Origin: Piscicola geometra
Taxonomy: Eukaryota; Annelida; Clitellata; Hirudinida; Piscicolidae
Reading direction: 5' to 3'
NCBI GenBank assembly: GCA_943735955.1
Contig: OX030958.1
Span: 10,467,626 to 10,531,625 of the forward strand
DNA length: 64,000 nt
Positions 49,690 through 62,400 of the stretch are shown piece after piece (the first letter of the stretch is position 1; the number at the start of each line of letters is the position of its first letter). Both the position numbers and the translations under genes were made by a program. Under the pieces are notes generated by a model that made no database searches, had not been told where the DNA came from, and was given only the letters and a program-made list of their open reading frames with translations.

Positions 49690-52600
49690 GGAAAACTAAA
49701 TTCAGTTTGAAATATTTTTTCACTTTCAAAGGATATAATTTTCTTTATTTCATAAATTTTTAACTTTGAATTTAAACATACTTTTAAAGATTTTTTAAAG
49801 AATTCTTTGAATATAAAATATACAATACATATAAAAAATAAGTTTCAATGTGTTTTACTTTCTTATTTACTGACTTCAATCTCTAAATGTTAGCTCGCGC
49901 GTTTAATCTTTGCATTTAATCAAGCCGCTCTATCTAATTTATTCATTTTTTATCACACTTTCATCAATCCCTATTCCATGCCTAATTTTTTCCAAATTTT
50001 TCTTTTTGTAATTTCTATTTTCAAATTAAAATTATTTTAATCGATTTTTAACGTACTTTTCATTATCAAATATTTATATCATTCTTTTTTCCCATTTATA
50101 ATGATTTCTTTCAAAGTGAAAACGAATTAGTTTTTTTTACAATTTTGGTTTTATTTCTATTACTAATAACTTTGAAAACTAAAAACCTAAAACAAAAATG
50201 AAGATTATCTGCTTATATGGATATGGCAATGTGATGAAGACTTAAAAAGTGATGTGATAATGAAACAGGTGAATAATGCTACTGATGATAATGGCGTTGT
50301 TGATGGAAAATGAGAGAACATCAATTATTTTCATATGAGGGAAAACGTTACAATGAATCAAAGTCAGAAAAAATGATGACGAGAAAAATGTAAAAAATTA
50401 GGAATGTAAGAGTTATTTGAAAAAATATTGATTTAAAAAATACTAAAATTACTATTTCCACGTGGAGGTAAGAGTTTTAATGAAATTTTCTGGTAAAATA
50501 ATTTTGTGATAATCACTTTAGAAAGCGAAAATATGGAAACAACGTTTATGTATATGCTAAAAGGTAATTACAGTAACATTCTTATGTCACTAAAATTAAT
50601 GGCAGCCTAATATTTATTAAGAAAAGTTATTTATCTCAATAAAGAAACCATTTTCCCTTTGTTTAAACATTTTTTAGTGCTGTTTAAAATAATAGCATGC
50701 GAAAATAAAACTAGACAAAAAGTTTTAACTTGTAAAATTAAATTTTTATAATTAACAAGCAGTTTTCAATTCAATTCTTTTAGATTCTTTTAGTGATTTT
50801 TGCTTTCATTAGCTAATTTGAAAATTTGTAAATACAATAGTTTGAAATTGATATATGAAAATTTATATTTTTTCATATCAATCTTATCTAAATTCGTGTT
50901 TTTACCAAGCAGAAACACTCACTTTCTTTAAACTACTAATTATTTTCATTAGCCTAACTGCGAAATCATTTGTTTTATGGTAGACTACAAAGTTTGTGTC
51001 AAAGCGAGACAGTAATGAGACATTGTGGCCAAACAAAAAGGTTTGAAACTAATGAAAAAAATTTAAATATAGTATTAAATGTATTTAATTTGAAATAAAT
51101 ATGTATTACGAAGGAAAAAACATCTTTTTTATTATTATCTTTGTGCTTAAAGTATTTTTATATGCTAACTCACAATTCATAATAGTCGATAACTTTAAAT
51201 GAAGTTTACCTTTTATTTATGTATGTTTAACAAATTTCCCTCATCTGTTTTTGATTAATAAATCTAAATAACCCAAAACAAAAACCGACATTTTGTCATT
51301 TTACCCTATTTAATAAATAATTTACCATACACATGCCTTAAAGGAAACAGCTCTTCTGAATAATGAATTAAATTGATTATTCAGGATATCAAAGTTGATT
51401 AGCCATGTCAACAAAATTAGATTTAGTCACGATTTTGCAATAGAAGAAATTTTGAAAGATCTCATTCACTTCTCGCATATTTATGAGCAAAACGCACAGA
51501 AGAGCTTAAGAAAAAAGTATTACCATGTGTCCTATAATTATAATATTTAGATTATTAAATATATTAACTTTATATTTCACCAAATTATAAAATTAGAAAA
51601 ATAAAAATTCATTATTATTCAATGATTCTCATTAAGCGATTTTATCACATCTTCGATCGCATGAATAGCGGATTACAGACAAACAATGCCATAGCGCAAC
51701 AGAAAGCCATGAAAAACTGAATACTGAGATATTGATAAGTTTGTGTAATAAACATCAAATAATATTGGTTTAAAACTAGTAAAAAGAAATAACTAGCTTT
51801 TTAAGAAAATAATCATGAAAAAAAGAAAATATTGAAAGTTATATGATTAAAAAAAAGAAGACCAATAAAAGAACCGTAAAGGCAGGTGATTGCCGATGCA
51901 TTTTGAGCCCATGTTTTTAAGTTTTGGCTGACGAGAAAAAATCTCTTTGGTAGTGAAGCTGACATGAAGTAAAGGTTATAATAAATGTGCTTCGAAAAAT
52001 AGTAAACTTGTGGCAGGTTCAGAATACACTCAGTAAATTTTATGGTTGAATTATTTTTTTATGAGTATTCTCGTTATTGAGTAATGATATTTTTTGTAAA
52101 AGTAATTCGAATATTAATAATAAGACTTTGACCATAATGAATAATATCTATATAAAATTTTATAGATTATGGAAAGTGAATCAGAACAGACATATTCATG
52201 AAAAGCAATTTAAAAAGTAATTGCACTGACATCGCTTGCAGCGAAAAAGAAAAAAAATACTATAAAGCTAAATTAGTGTTATGATTGATGCTTCGAGTGA
52301 AAAGAGGCGCCTTGTAATAACAATTTCAAGATAAAATAAATTGAAACTCTGCATAAAGCTAATATCGCACCAGGATTAAAGTTCAGATTTTTATAATTTC
52401 AAATAACTAGAGTTGTGTCGAATACCGTGATAAATACTCGATAGAATACGAATAATGTTTAATATGTAATGCTTGTAGACGTGTTACACCAGTGCTTCAA
52501 CAGTGAATTTTTTGACGCAGTTACAAAAACAATGATTAACACATCGAATAATTAGTTAATTTTATTTAAAAAAATTATTTTAAGAAAAATTATTAATAGT

Positions 52601-52760
52601 GAAAAATAGTGTTTAGAAGTGAAAAATCTTAAATATCGAAATTTACCTTTTAATGGTTTGATGCGTTATTTTCGAGTTTTCAATATTTAAACAAGGGTAA
52701 AAAAAGTTCAAGTACATTTTTATATCTACATTAGTTTGCCAGTAATTTTTTTTGTCTATT
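49690..52760. other. No confident gene
   Basis: AT-rich. A possible 19-codon exon at 50984-51040 (TTATGGTAG acceptor, AAAAAG|GTTTGA donor) and a 34-codon frame near 51620-51720 are too weak to call. Confidence 0.35.
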
Positions 52761-52769
52761 TTATTTGCA

Positions 52770-52986
52770 GCCTGACCGACGCAGTAACAATGGTTTTGAG
52801 AACCATGGTTCTTATGCGCCAGAGGCACCTTTCCACACGACGTACACATCTTTCAATACATACGTCGCAAACACCGCATCATATACACTAGGTATATGAT
52901 AGTTCAAGGTTGCTCGTCAGGGATTCGAACAGACAACCTTTGAGTTGCAAAACTGACGTCTACCATCTAAGCAATCCCTGCTCCCC
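52770..52986 (-). mobile_element. tRNA-derived SINE, family 1, copy 3
   Basis: Nearly full-length minus-strand copy. The head (GGGGAGCAGGGATTGCTTAG), a body containing GAACTATCATATACCTAGTG and CGTCGTGTGGA, and an end with AACCATGGTTCT match copy 1 almost throughout. The 52643-52849 minus frame is part of it. Confidence 0.85.
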
Positions 52987-52999
52987 AATCATTTTACTG

Positions 53000-53730
53000 C
53001 CAAAAGAAAAATTGAAATATTAATATTCAAAGATCACACTAATGCACAGTGTATAATTTTTAAATATTAACATTTATAACGTATTTTTATGCTGATCTTT
53101 TACTTTTTAAAATGTTCCACAAAGTCTAATAAATTTATCTTACGATCCGGAAATGATAATATGAATTCTTTATTTTCTATATTGAGGCAAAAAAAGGTAA
53201 AAGAATAATAACCCGAAGGAGTGGTTGCAAAATGACAAATAAACCAAGCATAATTTATTGTGTTTTTATGGTGAAATACGTTTTGAAAAAATTAATGTTT
53301 GACTTTTTGAATAGACAATACAATATAATTGATTTTATGTCTTTTTAATAAGTTCAATCAAGCCTTCTAAAAAATTTAGACAAAGGTGAATATTTTGTCA
53401 AGCTATTTATTAACAACCATTCCTAATTATTACGAATAATTTAATTTATCAACACATTTAAAAAAAATTACATTATATTTCAGATCAATTTTACAATCTA
53501 TCAAAAAAATATATATTTTGCACATCGCATTCTATTTTCATCTTTGACACGAAAATATTTAAAGATCAGAAAGTAAAAATGAAACAATTTTTTTTTATTC
53601 TAAACTTTCATAAACCTTTTTACTACTTTCAAATTAAAAGCTAACAAGCGATTCATGAAAAACCGTTTGAACTCCTATTTGAAAATAGCTTTTTTTATTT
53701 AAAAAAATAATTTGAAATACTGAAAATAAA
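53000..53730. other. No gene seen
   Basis: AT-rich; nothing supported. Confidence 0.45.
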
Positions 53731-53734
53731 CCAG

Positions 53735-56700
53735 CATTGTCAAACTACTATGGACGGGAAAGTAACATGAACCAGAATCAAATAGAGACACAAAGAGGTT
53801 CAGAGCATAACAAATCAATTATTCCTGATGTAACGCACGACCTCTGTTTGTTTTCAAATGTCCTTTACAGTCGTTAAAGTCTTTGTGTTGACTTTACAAT
53901 ACAGAATAATATTTAAGAACCACTTACTTTTTTTACATCTCAATGGAACGCAACACTACACAATAGATTGAAAAAAAGTTGAAAAAATTAATAATAAATA
54001 AGAAAAGAACTATCAATAGAACATTAAAAAAACATAATTTTATGCAAATAAAAATACACGATGTTTATTATAATACTCTTATCGACGAGTACTGTGTTAA
54101 CCTGCTTAGAATAACTATACAATATGCACTTTTTATCAATAAATACATATATATTGAAGATTTCTAAAAATAAGCAAAAATAGTTTTAAACTCTTTTTTC
54201 AATTTCGTCTATTTGTTTGATGTGGATAAACTTTGATGCTGAAACAAAATAAAAAATTTGAAAAGTTTAGATTTAAGGTTAGTTGAAAAGTTGATAAGTA
54301 CTTTTAGCTATTTTTTAAAACAATTAGTAGATGTGTGAATTATTTGATTAAAACTTGTGAAAATACCATAAAATGGAAAAAAAAAGTTTTTATGAAAAAA
54401 AGTATAACTAAGAGAGATTATTGTATTCACAAAAACGCACGAAATGAGTGGCTTTCAGAAATGTTGTCTCAACAAAGCATTCCTTAACGACAGAAATAAC
54501 GACTTTCTAAGAACACTGTAAAAAGGCAATTTTGTGCAGACGGCGTTTCGCAAAAGTGCAATAGTCAAAAGTTACAAGAAAATAATTATAAATATTTTGG
54601 GCATTGATTCATTTGACAGCATAGAATTAAACTGAGTCAAAAAGCCTAAAAACATACAATTAATGGCAAGTATGTTTTAGTTAGGTTTTTTTCCAGATTT
54701 TAGTTTTGAGAACTTTTGGTTATAGTGGATTAAAAAAATAAAAATGTTGTTTTGAGATTTTAAAATTAGGTTTTTTTCATAAAATAGGAAAATTCATTGA
54801 TTGGGTTGAATCTCACTCATAATGTGAATAAAAATATGTATTTACAAAACTATTTAAAAGAGCTAAGTTTTAGGCAAAAAAACTTTTACTTATAACTATC
54901 AAGCTTGACCGTATCGATTTTTATCATTATTAGAAATACATTGTCAATAATTTAAAAAATCCTAACATTTTTATTTTAAATAAAAAACAAATTGCTACAG
55001 ATTGTTTTTCACTAGTTATTTTTAAAATAGCTATGTGCCAGTGTTTTCATGATTTCTGTTAAAATTCAAGACGATAAAAAAAAGTATAGTCTTCAAGTTA
55101 TGTGAATATATGGTGTTTCCATCTCCAATGTTATATTTTTAATAAATATATTTAATTGTCAATCCATCATTTGGTGATGCCTAACATGAAAAAGTATTGT
55201 AATGTTTTGAATATGCGCGAAACTTTGGAAAGCACGTTTTAACAATTTTAATCCATTAACTAGCATCGCGATAAAAAGGGTAGTAAAACACTATCCTAAT
55301 AATTAGATTTTCAATAATTCCCTAATGTTACTAATGTATTGTTTACAGTTTACTTTCATAAAATTCTTATTGTCAAAAAGTTTCTAAATTATTTTAAAAT
55401 TTTCAAAACTGATTTTATCCGAGTGTTTTATTGTGTTAGTTTTCATTTGGCATATAGAAAGATTTGTATCTATAATTTTAAAACTGAAAAATTTCCATAA
55501 TTAAATTCTTTTTTAAAAAGAAAAAACATCTGTTTTTATAAATAAATCCTTCGTTCTGTCACAAAATCGATGAATAATGTATTATTTCTTCCCATTACTC
55601 CATTCCCCAAAAGCATGATTCTATTACTTTAAAAACTTTGTTTAAATAAATGGAAAATTACATTTAAGTCTGATGATTGTTTTTATCATGATAATATTAC
55701 TATTTATTTTGAATCATTGGTTTTCAAACTAATAACAATGAATTCTTCCCCAAAGGTGGTTCAATAATAAGTATTTATATAAGTTTTAAGAATTAGAAAA
55801 TTAGATTCAAATAAAAGGTTTAACAGTTTTATATATAATTGACATTTTTTTTATAATTCTACAACGTCAAATATAAAAATTTGAAAGCAGAAAGTTTATT
55901 TTAATACAATTTATTACAAAAATTCAATAAAACTAATAAAATTTAAATAATTTATTCAAAGATAAATAATAGATGTATCGACACCATCAAGTTGAAAAGT
56001 TTCATTTTTTTAGTGTTATGTATAGGTTTAACATTCTCCACATCCTCTACATTTGAATAATTATCGACAGTTGTGTATTCTGTATGTTTTCTTTGCACAT
56101 AAATACGATGGGTTCATCGACATGATCTGCTCACAATTAGTACTTCTCATTTTGCGTTTTCAGTTGAAGTGTTGCAATTTGTTTTGGTATGAAGAAAGTG
56201 CTTTACAATACTTAAAAGAACTACAGAAGTTTCGAACCGTTTTTTATGTTTATGTGATTAAACAAGGACCTTCACTATTTTGTACTTCTACCTTTCATTA
56301 CGATTACAAAGTTTTCACAACTTTCAGCAAATCATTTTATACAACTTCGATATCTTGCATAATACCTTTTCAACTTCATAAAGATAATATTACGTAAGCA
56401 GAAGTTTCTATAAATTTTCAGAATCTAAACTTAGCGCCTTCTAAAACATTTATAGGAATTTTTTTAATAAATAAATTCAACTATTTTGAAAATCATAATT
56501 TATTTATTTATTTTAATGGTTTATAAAGGAAAATTTAAAACTTTTTAGCGAAAATTTACTTACAAAATTTTTCCAGAATTCGTAAAAAGTCATTTTAGTA
56601 GTTCGATTCCAGGGTCTTAAACAAAAAACGTCATTTAGATTTGAAAAAAAAACTTTTAAGTACTTTGATTTATATCGTGTATCTGTTGTTTATAATTTAA

Positions 56701-57176
56701 GTTTCTGTCATTCAAAATAGACTATTTCGTGTCATTTATTTTTTTAAAACTTGTTTTCGATTTGACCAGTTTATAAAAAATTTTAAGTTTTCATAATTAC
56801 TGTAGATTTATTACAAATTTCTTTTTGTTAAACATTAAAAAAATACAATTATTATTATTATATATATACATATACATTATTTGTTAAAAATTCCCAAAAC
56901 GATAATTTAAATCGATGATTGAAGACGTTCCTAACACAATAAAACTGAGATATGAATAAACAATCACTCACAACTCTCAACCATCTTTGCTGAAATTTTT
57001 TCAGACCAAAACCGAATAAAACACTAATTTTATTTGATGGGCAGGTGGTGTCAAAGGGGTGTCAAAATTCAACGAAATGTGTCAGTTTAGCATTTCAGGG
57101 TTCAAGTGTGAAAGATCAAGCTGTTAACCCCACTATGCCCAACGTTGCTTGTGTTTTCTGTACGTATCCAGAGTAA
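53735..57176 (+). CDS. 3' part of an unidentified gene, three exons
   Basis: Exons 53735-53829 (needs one base, ends in phase 0 at CCTGAT|GTAACG), 56071-56393 (phase 0, leaves two at ATTAC|GTAAGC) and 57005-57176 (needs two, after GAAATTTTTTCAG, stop TAA) join in one frame. Exon 1 is polar (GRESNMNQNQIETQRGS). Exon 2 encodes 107 residues rich in aromatic and hydrophobic side chains with several cysteines (LKCCNLFWYEESALQYLKEL). Exon 3 gives FDGQVVSKGCQNSTKCVSLA and ends CVFCTYPE. Cysteines and an NST sequon in exon 3 would suit an extracellular domain, but no family is recognised. A GTACGT donor at 57160 in exon 3 could extend the gene instead. Upstream exons are not identified; the 46261-47116 exon does not join directly because phases differ. 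Confidence 0.45.
54170..56050. other. Intron-like sequence, no gene seen
   Basis: AT-rich; nothing supported. Confidence 0.45.
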
Positions 57177-57358
57177 ATTGTAGCTTCATTTGGTTTACGC
57201 TACTTCAACAAATAATCTAAGCAGGATTGTTTTATAAAAAGAACAAAGACATATATGACATTTGAATAAATAGTTCAACAATAATAAATAAATCTATATT
57301 GAATAACTAAAATGCTGATAGACCAACTAAATATTTTATTTTAATTAAATAAATGTCT

Positions 57359-58602
57359 CTAATAAACAAAAGAAGCATAATCATCCGTATAATCATCATC
57401 TTCCATGCTCCTAGCGTCTTCTCCATCACCGTTCTACCGTATCCGACTACTGAGCAAAAAGCATGAATATCATAGAATATCAAATAAGATTTTTAAAATA
57501 CGACTTTGCTTGATCTTGTTTCTGTTTGTTTATATCTTTACTCTTCTTAATTCGCACGCATTCCTTGCCTAACCACGTTCCATCCCGTACTTATGCATGT
57601 TGGATGCGTTAAAACAAATATTTTCCAAAAATGACTATCTTATCGTAATTAAACAATATTTTTTTATAAATTGCGCACCCGAGTTATTATTAGTCTAAAT
57701 CATTTCTTTGATCCTTATTTTGGCTTAGACCGATGTCCTAAGATGTTTTAAATGACAATGTTTCGGTTAAACATTATATTTTGCGAAAAGTTTTGTTTAA
57801 TGTTGTTTTCTATTTTTGACTATTCTTTTTAGGAATTATTAAATTTTTCTATAATTGAAACATTTTTTTCAAAGATTTGATAAATATCATTAGAATTTTT
57901 CAAAATTTACTTAAACTGAAAAGACTCAAGTTATCTCTCGCAATTTAAAATATTTCATTTTTTTCAAAACATATTGAAATTGAATTTCAAAAAACGCAAT
58001 GTTTGAAAAGACAGTTCACTCATAAATATAATACGACTTCAGTTAATCTAAATTAAGATCGCGGCTATGGAAACTTCACAATCGTTGCTTAAAGCTCTTT
58101 TTTCATTAGCAGTCTCAAATGCTTACTCAAAAAGATAAAAAGAAGCTTGTAAATTAGTTCGGAAGGTGCTTCTATTGTGCTTGTGATTTTCTGCGTATAA
58201 AGGCTTATGTCGTGTAGAAGTTATTGTAATATAAGATTCACAATTGAAGCCATAAAACAATCCAGCCAGTCTCTAAGAAGCCATGTTTGCATTGTAAGCT
58301 GCGACGTGATGGCTTTTCAATATCTTCAGTGGTAATGGTGGTAATACAATGCATACTAATTGTAATATCCTAGTATCAACTACCAATAACTTTGTTTTGT
58401 GAGTAGAAGCAGCAGAAGATAAAAAAGGGATGTAACAAGTTTGAATGTATTCATACCCAAACTTACATAAACCAACTGAAATACTGAGGTTTTCTGCCTA
58501 CTATTTCCGTCTTCAAAAGCCTTGATGCAATGGAGATATACTGCATGAATCTTTTGATGTTCTTCGTCATCATCCATGTATTCTAGTTTTCGTAAAAACA
58601 GT
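57359..58602 (-). CDS. Candidate minus-strand gene end, two exons
   Basis: Upstream exon, about 58602 down to 58467, ends TTGGTTTAT|GTAAGT in phase 0 and encodes RKLEYMDDDEEHQKIHAVYL followed by HCIKAFEDGNSRQK. Terminal exon 57433 down to 57359 starts in phase 0 after ACGGTAG and encodes 24 acidic residues ending DDDYTDDYASFVY, then TAG. Both have coding-like composition and matching phase. An alternative continuation after AACAAAG near 58392, with a short intron and a stop near 58280, is also in phase. The acceptor of the upstream exon is weak. The family is unknown. Confidence 0.35.
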
Positions 58603-58911
58603 CTCAATAGATTTTTTTATTTTTAATAGATTGTTATACAAATATTCCTTAATTATACTTTAGCTTTAAAATCACGCAAATCAATTTTAAAAGATTTTTA
58701 ACATTAATTTACACGTCTTTATTAATATTTTTAGAAATTTATAAATGAAAATTAAAAGTTAAAAATAATGTATAAAAAAATAGTTTTTCCATTGCTCTAT
58801 CACACAGCTCTACACAGTAATTCTGTTTATTAACCATACACAATGTAAATTTACAAACTCAAGTGTCTATTTATTCATTTATCTGATTACTTTTTTGATC
58901 GTAAGCCTACT

Positions 58912-59015
58912 TATGCGTACCCCAAATCGAGAGTTTTGACTCCTGTGGTTATCAATCAAGGAGCGTGTTATTGTGAGATAAAGCAGACGTCGCTGTCCTG
59001 TATGAGCTACAATTA
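58912..59015 (-). mobile_element. Possible tRNA-like SINE head, degenerate
   Basis: The minus strand reads TAGCTCATACAGGACAGCG (A-box-like) and GAGTCAAAACTC (weak B-box) about 55 bases later. No body or tail is identified. Confidence 0.25.
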
Positions 59016-59446
59016 CGGAGTATTAAGCAGCTAAAAGTAATAAAAGCATGCGATATCAATGTCCTATTGCATATCATTTAATTGTTTTGTTTGATCTTTT
59101 TTTGATTTTGATGATTTTCTGTATTTACAGATTGGAGTATTATCTGTTTATAATACAGAATACATTATTAGTAACTATTGAGATTATTTCTAAAATAAAC
59201 AAAAGCATTTATAAATGGGAAAAGATTAAGAGCATAAAAAAGCTATTCTAAGCTTATAGTGCTATCTTCAGCCACACATCACTCTTTCTTATCTTCTATC
59301 TCCATCTGAAACAAGCAATTTACCTTTAGATCTATTCATTTAGCCAAAATACACAGTCATTACTTTTCATTTGAGATCAACATAACCTATTTTTTTAACT
59401 ACATGTCCACTTACTCTACCTACAACTTGATAACCTCTACCCACAG

Positions 59447-62400
59447 GCAATGGGAAGACACTAAAGCGTGTTACAATCAACTTCTAAACCAGTGTGTGCT
59501 GGATAAAGAAGCGGTCAACAAAATAATTTCCCGACAAAACAGGTTTTCCATCTTCATTTCATCATGCCATATTTGGAAACAGCAATCCATCTCTAGCTAC
59601 TACGACAACGCTCTTTATCACGGTGGGTTGAAAGATTGTGTGATGGAAGATTTAATTAAAATGATATATGTTTTTGAGCATTTATTCATACTTAAATTAA
59701 TTTTATTAAGTCTTTGAAAAAAATTGTAAATATTATTTAAGAAACAAACAACTTTCTTTTTTAAACTTTTTAGTAAACAAGTCTTAACCGTTATTTTACT
59801 TTTTAAACCTTGTCACATACTTGAGTATTCATGCAATAATAAAACATAAACATGTACTTTCATTTACGATTGGAATCTCATTTATGAACAGTCTAATAAT
59901 TCAAAGCAATTTCCGTAGATCGTGCTCTATAAAGAAGCAAAGTTTTGACAAAAAAATACTTTTTTCGCAATGTTTTTTTTCAAATTCTTAAGATTTATAA
60001 GCATTTCTGGATTTTGAACTAAGACAAGGATTTGTTCTTGTGTGTCGAGAGACTGTCGGCATATTTATACAAAAAAAATTCAACAATAATTTTAATGAAA
60101 TTTAAATAAAAAGCTTTACACTTTCAAATTCTTTTCTATATGTTAAAGTTTTAATAATTTTCAGCTATGAAATCATGTTTTCTCTAATATATAGCAACTA
60201 TTTCAATTGAAAAATAAAATGCAGAAGGTCATTGTTGACAATGCGAGTTAATTTAACCATAGAGGTCCGACCTTCTATTCAGGCTGATATCCCGAGAGAA
60301 CAAATAGGAATGGTGATAGAATTACTTTTTCCGCCCTTTCGAAAAATTTCCGTCATAAATTATTTAAATCCTAATTATTCTAACCACTCTATGCTTAAAG
60401 TTAGGGAAAAGTTTCAGACGTAAATGCTTCAAAAAGTTTTTAGAATAGGAACGTTGATAAATTAAGTTAATTCATTATATCTAATTGGAACTTCAAACTT
60501 ATTTATCTTGTGAATTAAAATGATTTTCATGCTTTAGATTTTAAAGAATGTTAATCTCTTAGAGAATAATTCTCCAAGTTTTTAATTAAAGATGTAATTA
60601 AAAAATCATATATTTAAAAATTATTTTTATAAAAATGGAAAAAATATGATATTAAAAATTTTCATTTTGCAAACCAAGTTAACAAAACTATGTTTTATTT
60701 TTATTTTTAACATCGTAAAAAATCGAAAAGTTTTTTTAATGGCCTCAAAAAAAGTATAAATTTAACATTTAAATAAGTCAAAATAATAAAAAAATTGTAA
60801 AAGATGTTTATTTTTAAAATTTTAGTAATTTACAACCCTTTTTTTGGACAACGAAATTCAATTAATAATAAAATACAATGAGGAGCATTTTATAGTAGTG
60901 AGTAGCCAGAACAAGCTTATAAGCCACTAAGACTGTAAATTTTGATTTTGGGCTATTAGGGCATTGATGGCACTTGAACCTAGGACCATCAGCCATTGGT
61001 CAAGCCGAAAAGCGTTACACTCTCGGTTACCCGTTTATCCAATTATTGAAATTATTTTTGATTTATAAAATCCGAGTCTAATCAATATTAAATATTTATA
61101 TGTTAAATTATTGTTAAAAATTAATGAATCTGAAGTAATCTAATTCATTCTTTAAATTAAATTTTTTATAGGCCATATCTCAAGGCTATTAGCACGTCGA
61201 CGTAGGCTCTTATCGTTCGTCTTCTGTTGGTTTTTCGTGATTATTGTTTTCACGAGACGGTTTCACAGTCTCGTTAGCTACTAAGGGATAATAGGAATCG
61301 AACTTAAGATATTCGGAGTAACGACCTCGTTTCTTTACCATGACACTATTGTTCTTCACAACTTATATAATATTTAATTTCAGTCAATTTATATTTTTAT
61401 GAAAAAAGTGTTTCGACTTTTATAAGATTAAATATGCAGTACTGAATAATTTTTTAAAAAGATTTTTTTAAATATCTTGATATTAATTTAATTTTGACTT
61501 AATTTTTAAAAAATTTCTACTACTCTAAAATATCATGAATTCAGCTTATATAGTTCGAAACTAGAGAATTTGTGACTTCGTGGGATCAGTTGAAACTAGT
61601 TGAAATGCATGAAAACGAGATTAAATACCCTTGAAACAGAATTGAAAATGTATCCTATATGATACTGACCCAATTTCAAAATTTTTCATTTTGATTCTTA
61701 CTCACAAGCTTGGCTTTCGTGCTCAACTATACCAAGTGAACGCCTCTTCAGTATTGCGGAAAACATGTAGAGGGAAAAAAAATTCTTTAAAGGTGAAATC
61801 ATAATGCAATAGTCTTTTTAAAAACTAATACAGCTTTCATGCATTCAGAAGCTTGTAAATTTCTAAAACTTAGAAGACTTTTATACTTTAAACATTTGCA
61901 ACATAACTTTTATTCTCTAAATTAGTCTTATTTGATTATTTCAAAAGTTGGTTTTGAAACTCGCCATGGTTTGAATAGTTAGTTAGAATATTCGTTTCCA
62001 CCGAATAGTAACTTTCAGTGTTCGAAACAGCTTCAAAGTTCAACTCATAAAGAACATTTCAATTAAGTTTTCAACAAAATTAAAGTTTAAAATATGAGAT
62101 AAGGAAAATATATAAAACACAAAAGCAAAAAAAGGTATGCAAATATTGCGTGTATTAAACTTTCAGATAAAATTCAACTGCTCTTCAACGGCTCGCAGTG
62201 TCAAAATCATGTTAGAAATCAAATAAAAAATTAAATTTTAAAACATTCTTTATTACAAAGAAAACAAATTCATGTATAAATAAAACATACTCCAAGTAAA
62301 TAAAAGAGTTTATTAAATTTTATAATTGATTTATTTTGATACAAAAACTGATTTATCTTTATTATACTGTCAAAAACTTGTTTTTTAACAAAAAAGTGTC

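Noticed and set aside
52643..52849. Minus-strand frame with several cysteines
   Set aside because: Most of it is the SINE copy at 52770-52986.
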